From Dromaius novaehollandiae (Eukaryota > Chordata > Aves > Casuariiformes > Dromaiidae): DNA of 64,000 nucleotides. Below, piece by piece: positions 56,697 to 64,000 of the stretch. Location: the NCBI RefSeq assembly GCF_036370855.1, contig NC_088102.1, forward strand, positions 72,735,601 to 72,799,600. Reading direction: 5' to 3'. Both the position numbers and the translations under genes were made by a program. The notes under the pieces were generated by a model, which saw only the letters and a list, made by a program, of their open reading frames with translations, had not been told where the DNA came from and ran no database searches. Position 1 is the first letter of the stretch; each line of letters opens with the position of its first letter.

Positions 56697-59600
56697 ATGG
56701 AGATCAGCAGCCCCTTCTCGCAGCTCAGCCCACAGCAGCCCCTTGAGCTCCCTGAGCAGAAGCTCGCAGTCTACGGCAAGCACAGCCCTGCGGACAGCGG
56801 CACTGGCAAAGGAGCCGCGTGTGGCGGAGGCAGCCGGAAGGGGAGCATGGACTATGGTGCCATGAGGTGAGAGTGAAGACGCGAGGGCACATGGCCAGGG
56901 ACAGTAGGGAGTCGAGGTGCTTGGGGTGAGGGGTAGAGGGTGGCAGAAGAAAGCAGGCAGGAGGTGCTGAGGTGGTGGCAGGTGCCAGCAGGGTCCCCTG
57001 GATGGTGCTAATGAGAAACGGGGATGCTGGGGACAAATTTTGGGGGACGCAGTGGTCACTATGGTGCAATGTGGCCCTGTTGAGTGGAGGTTTGGGGAGG
57101 AGGCACTACTGGGAATGGTGAGGCATGGCGGGCACGAGGGGCCCTTGTTCCCAGTGCTGGCAGCCTGGGGAGGACCTGGGTGTCCAGACTGCCTGCCCTC
57201 TCTCAAGGGCCCCTGGGCTCTGGTTTGGTTGTGGGACAGGGGCGGGGGAGACACGGAGCTCCTCTCCCTTGTTACCCAGAGTGTCAGGGGCTGGGACAGG
57301 GTGTGGGGCCAGGGCTCCCTCTGACGCCTGCATCCCCACAGTGGGAACCCCTACACGGGGCTGGTGAGCCGCCTGCGGGCAGCCTGGCTCTCGGGGAAGA
57401 CACGGCCCATGGAGTACCGCGTGGCCCAGCTGGAGGCCCTGGGCCGCTTCCTGGATGAGAAGAAGCAGGACATCCTGGAGGCCACTGCTTCTGACATGCG
57501 CAAGGTGAGGGGCTGCATGGAGGCATGGGGTGCTGGGCATGGAGGTCCTCTCATCAGGGTCCAGCATCCTCCCTTTTTGGGGTCTTGCATCCTGCTGAGT
57601 GCAGGTGCTGGACATAGGGGACAGCTTTTGGGATCCTGTGCCCCCCCTTGTTGGGGGTCTGGCATCTGGCTGGGTGCAGGCATGAGGCCCTGGGCACGGG
57701 GGTCCTCTAATCAGGTTCCTGCATCCCCCTTTCATTGGGATCTTGTGTCCTGCTGGGCTCCAGCAGCTGAGGGGCTGCCCACAGCCCTTCCTGGGTTGCC
57801 AGCTCCTGTCTTTATGCAGTGGGTTGCCCAGATATGCTGGAGGAGCAGGGTGCAAGGGGGCTTCAGGGCTGTTGTGGGTCACTTGTAGATGCTCCGAGCA
57901 CTGGGTCCCTGCAGAGCTCTCTGCAGCCAGGGTTAGCTATGGCATGTGAGGGCTGGATGAGCAGGCTGAATGCTGCTAGCCATGTTCGAGGTCACCAATG
58001 CTGGCCAGCGGGAGGTGGGAAGCGTCTCCCTGCCTACACTCACTGTGAGGATGTGTTGCAGCATCAGTGTGACAGTTGGCATGGACTGCCTGATGCTGCC
58101 TGCGTGGCTGCCCGCCAGCCCTGTTGGCCACGTCCTGGCACCACCAAAGTTTTCCTGTCCGATTCAATGCTCCCTTCCCAGTCTTGGTGCTGGCCTCATC
58201 GTAGAGCACCAGCCTCTGTAAGCAGCATCTTCCCCATGGAGTTAGAGCTTGATGTATACCCAAATCATCAGCAAGTCCTGGGTGGCCTCATGTGGCCTCC
58301 ATGATATCCCAGGTGTGGAAAGCTGCATCCTGGGATGCTGCTCACTAGCCTGGTCGCACCCGGGATTACCAGCATTGTGCAATGTGCTGGCTTTGTGCAT
58401 TCCTCTGTGGGCCATTCAAAGCTGCCACAGCTCGCTTGCCTCACAGGGGATGGCTTTTGTCAGCAGAGTTGTTGGGCTGCATTGTGGCACTGACGGGGAA
58501 GTGGCCGTAGCTTTGGGAAAGCTTTGGGTATTGCAGTACCCTGGGAGCTTCCAGGATGGTGCCCACTGAGGAAAGAGGGGAGTGTCTGCACTTTTGTCAT
58601 ACTCAGCAATCTCTGCTCACCTCTTCTCTGGTTGGGTGCATCAGGACTTTCCTTCTTTTCCCCTTCCCAATATGTGCTGCAGCCTGCTGACAACTGCGCA
58701 CCTCAGTCACGCTGCCTCCAGTGTTGCATTAGGAAAAGTTTTCTGAGGGATGGATTGCCCAGTTATAGTGTGTCCCTGCACACTGATTAGAGGCATCCCA
58801 TCATATGGGATTTTTACGACTTCTCATCTCTTGTCAGACTGGATACTCTTTCAACAAGGTATCATGGCTGTAGATGTCCTTACCTGGTAGTGGTAGCACT
58901 TAGAGGATTTCTGTCTTTGGGTGTATCAGTGCACTGACCATGCCCTCAAACATGGATTTCACCATTCTGAAATCTCACAAGGCTCGTAATTGCCTTCTGC
59001 TTCAGCAAGAGATTGATACTCATCAGCACTGGAAGTGCATTGTTTGTGTTTCCTAATTGTATGTAATTAAGAGCTGGTTGGCCAGTAATGTGCTTGTTAA
59101 GCAGTCAGGCCTTCATAGTTAGATGGACAATTCATCTGGTCTTACGTATCTGAGGTGGGTGCCTCACCCCCAGTGGTGCTGGTTTCTCTCCACTGATGAT
59201 AGAAAGAACCTGGATGACCTCAGACTTAATGTCCCATCTTCCAACCTTAATGTCTCATCGAAACTCTTAATGTCCCATCTTGCCAGCAATTGCTTCATCC
59301 TCCTAGAAATGTAACTATCAGCCTGAGCTGAGAGAATGGCCCGTTGCTTCATGAGACGTCTGATGTGCTGGCTGAGCGCTCCAACAGCTATGCATTGTGG
59401 AAACAGGATGTGTTCGTTGAGCAGTGCTGAGGACCCAGAGGTTCAAGCATAGCTGGTTGCTTGAGTTGCACTTGGTGGTGGAGTACATGAAACATTGCCA
59501 TTTGGGAGTCAGCGATCAGACTTTCTAACCAGAGAAATCCTGAAGTGATGTTTTGCTGAAGTGAAGGAGGAGGGCTCCCACCCAGAGATTTTTTTTGTTT

Positions 59601-62600
59601 GAAGAGTCCAAAGGGAGTTGTGGCAGAGTGTATCAGGCAGCTGTGCCTACCAAAGTTTGCAGACTGCTTAATAGGGCAAAGAGTTTTGCTTCTCCTGCTC
59701 TGGAGTCATGTTTTAGAAGCTTGAAAATAAACTTCCTCCTGGCTCATTCTCTACTGTTTTGCACCTCTAGTTGAAGTGTTGCCTCTCCAGAGCAATGGAG
59801 TTGTTTTACTGATCCTGCCCAACTGTCTTCGTGTGTCTTAATGCTTCTCCCACAAGACCAGGCAATTGTGTCCTCAGTTGTGTATCACTGTTGTTATTGC
59901 GTCAGTGCAAAGGACCTACCACATGCAGGAAATACCTCCGTAGCCCCTGTGATTCCAGCTCTTACACCCAGCCAGCACACTGCTTTCAAGTAATGGTCAA
60001 TGTAGTCACTGCATGTCCTGACAGTTTAGCTTGGTGCAACCTGATGGGTTTATTTAATTCACTTATTGGGATGTTTCACCTGATGTGCCTTTCCCAGTCT
60101 GGTGTGGGCTCAGATGCAGTAGCTCCAGAAGCTCAAAGGATTTTTCTGCCTTGGACAGGATTCTGGTGGCATTTGGCAGAGCTCTGCCCTGAGCAGTCCT
60201 GCAGATCTGTCACAGGGCAAATAACTGAGCTGTTGCTCTTTATATTTCTCTGTGAACAAAGTAATTGTGGCTTTCATGCACAGGCTCAGGCTTTGGAAGG
60301 CAGCTCTTCCAGCTTGTGTTCCCAGGCAGCCCATGCCCAGGAAGTTGGGACATGGTGACTCACAGCAACGAGGGCAAACGCACCAGTCCAAAAGCTTAGC
60401 TGCGTGTTTTCCAGTCTCAGGTCAATGGTGTGGAGCCAGTGCCCAGCTCAGGGCTAACTCGGTTTTGAGCACTGAGGATGGCTGCATCTGATACAGCTCT
60501 TCTGTAGCCATCCCTTCTCCTGGAGCTCTGGTGACAGTGCTCAGTCCTCGCTTGCTTCAGGTGTCTGTTGTCAGATGAGCTTGGGAAGCTATTCAATTTT
60601 GATTATTTCTCAGCCAAAATACCCGTTTTCATAAAATTTCAGGCACTGTGGTATTCTTCGGACCTCCATCTCAGGGCTTGCAGGAGATAATAGCCACTGG
60701 GGCCTTTTTGGAGGCAGAGCAGAAGAGCAGAGACATGTCTCCTGTGGATGGGATGGAAACAGGGCACAGTGTCGGGAGTGATGCTTATGGTACTTTGTGT
60801 CCCCAGCCATCCTTTGAGGCCTACTTCTCTGAGATCCTCCTCTGCAAAAATAAACTCAATGACACCCTTAACAACCTGTCCTGCTGGATGAAGGATGAGC
60901 ATGTGGAGAAGAATCTGGTAAGGACAGAAACTCTGGGCTGACATGGGAGGAGAAGAAAAATTGCAGGTGGAAAGGGGCAGAGCTGGTTCAGAGGGGGAGC
61001 ACCATGTGTCCCTGATTCGAGGCAGGGCGGGAGGTGGTAGGAATGGTGCTGAAGTTGTGGCCTTTCTTGCAGGTTACACAGCTGGACTCAGTCTTCATCC
61101 GCAAGGACCCATATGGGGTGGTGCTTATCATTGCCCCCTGGAATTATCCAATCCACCTCTTCCTTGTGCCCCTCATTGGGGCCATCGCTGCTGGTGAGTC
61201 TGAGCTGTGCCAGAACCAAACCCTTCCTCTGGCCCGGAGACCACAGTGCTGGAAGTGTCGGGCACCGGGGAGGGGGTCTGGCCGAGTGCCTCATTTCCAG
61301 TCTGGGGCTGAAGTTCCAGGAACACTGACTGTGAGTGTGTCGCTGCTCTGATGTCCTGCCTGTCTCCCCCCAGGTAACTGTGTCATTGTCAAACCCTCGG
61401 AGATAACCAAGAACACCGAGAGAGTCGTGGCTGAAGTGTTGCCCTGCTACCTGGACAATGTAAAAAGTGCTCCCTGTCCTTGTCCCTGTCCCTGTCCCAT
61501 GGCCGGGGTGTTTCCAAGCCTTGCATGTTGAGCTGTGCCTTGTGCATGATAGGCACTGTGTCTGCCTTGCATGCACCGACACCATAGCTGGCCCCTGTTC
61601 CCAGGCACTGCCCATTCCCACTTCCTTCACTCTCAGCCAATGTCCCCATGCCCAGCAGCCCCGGATGCTCTTTGTGGGGACAGAAGCAGGGTGGGCTAGG
61701 CAGGTGCTCACAGAAGGGTTGGCACCCTTCCTCTTATGTTGCAGGACTGCTTTGCTGTGGTGACCGCTGGTGTGGAAGAGACCACCAAACTGCTGGAGAA
61801 CAAGTTTGACTACATCTTCTTCACTGGTATGTCCCAAGGGGTAGAGCTGAGCCCTGCCTGACTGCTGGTTTCCTGTGCAAATTGGGAGAGGATTCCCACC
61901 AGACAGCTTGCTGCAACTTCCCCTCCCCATCAAAAGAGGAGGGTAGCAGCCTGACTGCAAGCACAAGGCTCCCTTCCCAGCCCTCCAGGAGGCGAGAGCT
62001 GCTTGCGAGGGCTGTGTTGGGGATCTGGTGTCAGGATCCAGTGGAGGATCTGGGGCATATGTTTTTGAGGAACTGGTGGAACTTGATGTGTCTCCCACTG
62101 GGCCTGGCTCCCCTGAAGTCTGGGACCCAGGGCTGTGGGATCCCTGCTATGACACATCTCTCCCTGCCCTCAGGCAGCCCCTCCGTGGGCAGGATTGTTA
62201 TGACAGCCGCTGCCAAGCACCTGACACCGGTGACGCTGGAGCTGGGGGGCAAGAACCCCTGCTACGTGTCTGACAGCTGTGAGGTGCAGAATGTGGCCAG
62301 ACGAGTGGCCTGGGGGCGCTTCTTCAACGCGGGGCAGACCTGTGTGGCACCCGACTACATACTCTGCAGCGTAGAGATGCAAGAGAAGCTGCTGCCTGCC
62401 CTGCGCGAGGCCATTACCGAGTTCTATGGTCCCAACCCCCAGGAGTCCCCTGACTTTGCCCGTATTGTGGGGGACAAGCAATTCCAGCGTGTGCAGGCTC
62501 TGCTGAGCAGTGGGCGTGTGGCCATTGGAGGGCAGACGGATGAGCAGGAGCGCTATATTGGTGAGGACACAGGGATGTGGATTGGTATGTGGGGAGCAAG

Positions 62601-63457
62601 GAAGCACTGGCCATGGCAATGTGTGATGGGGAAGCAGAGATAGTGTGAGTCAGAACCACAGGGGAGTTTTTGTATCAACCTTTAGTCACAGGGACAACAT
62701 GGACATCTGAAAACTGAAGCTTATGCAGAGATGCATAGGATCTTTTGTTGGAAAAAGGAATTTACCAAGCAGCAGTTTCCTAGCATCTCCTGGGGTTGTG
62801 GGACCACTCGTTTCTGGGCACTGAGTGATGTACTGCCATAATCTTTTTCTGCAGCTCCCACGGTGCTGGCGGATGTGCAGCCCTCTGATCCTGCCATGCA
62901 AGAAGAGATCTTTGGGCCCATCCTGCCCATTGTTGTTGTGGCCAGCATGGATGAAGCCATTGACTTTATCAATGCCCGTATGCGGCCGCTGGCCCTCTAT
63001 GTCTTCTCCAGCGACAGCAAGGTGTGGTGCATGGATCAAAAAAGAGGGCAAGGAAGATGGGGTTGTTGGGCTAGCGCCCACCTGCTGGCAACCTGGGGCA
63101 TGCTCTAAAGGTCCTTTTGAGCTCAGCTTCTCTGGGCACACAGGGGCTGGTGGTGCAGTTGCCTGATGTCTGGCAAGTGCTGCCTATGATGCGACAGCTG
63201 CACCTGCCCCATGCCCCTCGGCAGATGTGTTCAGCCGTGTTGGTGCCCCATGGATTTTGGTTAGAGCAGACAGTCCTGGTAGTGGGGGAAGAATTGCAGC
63301 TCGAGGTGCAGGAACAGGGTCTGAGTGTCATGTCCGCCTTCTCTGCTTCCCTCCCAGGTGGTGAAGGAGGTGCTGGAGCGGACAAGCAGCGGTGGCTTTT
63401 GTGGAAATGACACTGTGATGCATGTGACATTGACCTCGCTGCCCTTTGGTGGGATTG
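56697..63457 (+). CDS. ALDH3B1: Aldehyde dehydrogenase family 3 member B (partial at 3' end)
   Basis: An NAD(P)-dependent oxidation enzyme for medium/long-chain and lipid-peroxidation aldehydes, membrane-associated in mammals through its C-terminal tail. Exons: 56697-56866, 57342-57504, 60807-60917, 61073-61193, 61374-61459, 61745-61826, 62174-62560, 62855-63021, 63358-63457, giving 462 residues. The remaining C-terminal exon(s) lie beyond 64000. N172 (IIAPWNYP), general base E267 ([10 protein letters not shown]) and nucleophile C301 ([11 protein letters not shown]) are present with family spacing. The first ATG has a strong context (gccaccATGg) right after an acceptor (CTGCCCAG) and adds 50 residues before [19 protein letters not shown]. 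That inner ATG (56847) matches the human start. Paralog B1 versus B2 is not settled by sequence alone; UNC93B1 adjacency fits both. Confidence 0.9.
57505..60806 (+). other. ALDH3B intron 2
   Basis: A 3.3 kb intron, noticeably AT-richer than the rest of the window from 58.7 to 60.7 kb. Three short copies of CTTAATGTC(C/T)CATC occur at 59223-59285. No transposon end, gene or RNA can be named. The AT shift may mark old, unrecognisable repeat material. Confidence 0.6.
57541..57775 (+). repeat. Three ~80-bp tandem copies at the start of ALDH3B intron 2
   Basis: Imperfect copies begin near 57541, 57620 and 57700. Each contains GG(G)TCCTCT.ATCAGG or equivalent, CATCC(T/C)CC and GGG(A/G)TCTTG(C/T)(A/G)TCCTGCTG. 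Short and diverged. Confidence 0.7.
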
Positions 63458-64000
63458 GTAGGTCCAAATACCCCAGCCCTGCCTGCTCTTGGCCAACTGT
63501 GAGCTAGATGTGACCAGCCCCAACAACCATGTGTCTGAGTCATGCAGGCCATGGTGAGACATGGTCTCTGGGCAGATGGGATACCCATGCCTGGGCCCGA
63601 GATCCTCAGCTCCAGGGCACTCAGTGAAGCCTGCCAGTCTTGAGGGAAATACTTGTGCACTGCTAAGCTCTTTGCTTCACTATACCAGGGTTGAACTCTC
63701 GGGCTTTTCAGCCCTCTTTCTAGTGAGCACTACAAGTTTTCTTCTGCCCTGTTTGCTGTCACAAGCACAGTGTCAGCAGGAGTGCATCATAAAAAAATGT
63801 AGGGATGTTTGTACCACTGACCCCTTGGGTATTTCCTTGATATTTCTGAGCAGCATGGGTGGCTGGGTGTGAAATTTGTGCCAGCATAAAGCTCCTCTCT
63901 TGCTAATGCTTATGTGGAGGCTCTTCAAGTGCTGTTTCGTAGGGTCAATCTCTTATTCTGTTCCCCGTCTAGGACCACAACCCATGGTGTTGTGCTTCTT
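63458..64000 (+). other. ALDH3B intron (partial, right edge)
   Basis: Follows the donor GGGATTG|gtaggt. The next exon, expected to encode a GxSGMGxYHG-like segment, is not found before the window ends. Confidence 0.75.

Noticed and set aside
63458-64000. Last coding exon of ALDH3B
   Set aside because: No frame here continues the expected glycine-rich C-terminal segment after LPFGGIG.

Overview
This is a vertebrate nuclear locus. Every gene is a multi-exon host gene with GT-AG introns, AATAAA polyadenylation signals and CpG-rich promoters. The gene order SPTB - CHURC1 - GPX2 - RAB15 - FNTB - MAX is the order I know from human 14q23. Here it is followed directly by UNC93B1 and an ALDH3B gene, which are neighbours in human 11q13. 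The compact GC-rich introns (27 spectrin exons in 12.6 kb), the many G/C-rich minisatellites and the near absence of recognisable transposons point to a bird. Another sauropsid is not excluded.

Layout: 368-12924 (-) holds the first 27 coding exons of erythroid beta-spectrin, whose 3' end lies beyond base 1. A candidate erythroid promoter with a non-coding first exon sits in a CpG island near 17.6-17.8 kb. A 'CTAGCCCC' minisatellite (18.0-18.7 kb) separates it from CHURC1 (19173-22026, +). GPX2 (23789-24565, -) carries an in-frame selenocysteine UGA and a SECIS hairpin in its 3' UTR. RAB15 (26240-28074, -) and FNTB (29106-42652, +) diverge from a shared CpG-rich interval. MAX (44265-49574, -) converges on FNTB. 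UNC93B1 (50229-52957, -) ends just upstream of the MAX promoter. A 1.45 kb, ~60-bp-period minisatellite fills the inferred 5' intron of UNC93B1. ALDH3B (56697-63457, +) runs off the right edge with at least one exon missing.

The genes do not form one pathway. They are housekeeping or tissue-specific neighbours: membrane skeleton (SPTB), zinc protein (CHURC1), selenoperoxidase (GPX2), endosomal GTPase (RAB15), farnesyltransferase beta (FNTB), bHLH-Zip partner of MYC (MAX), nucleic-acid TLR chaperone (UNC93B1) and aldehyde dehydrogenase (ALDH3B). I assembled all splice sites by hand. For every gene the exon lengths keep the reading frame throughout, and full-length products match family size (CHURC1 112 aa, GPX2 191, RAB15 213, FNTB 411, MAX 160, UNC93B1 588).

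I found no undescribed biological system. The more interesting material is regulatory or repetitive: three ACTACA..TCCC (ZNF143-type) sites, an ETS palindrome and three CACGTG E-boxes around the MAX promoter; an antioxidant-response core 103 bp upstream of GPX2; a GATA/TATA-like promoter for SPTB; an Ets-IRF composite site between UNC93B1 and ALDH3B; and several long minisatellites that create large but meaningless open frames.
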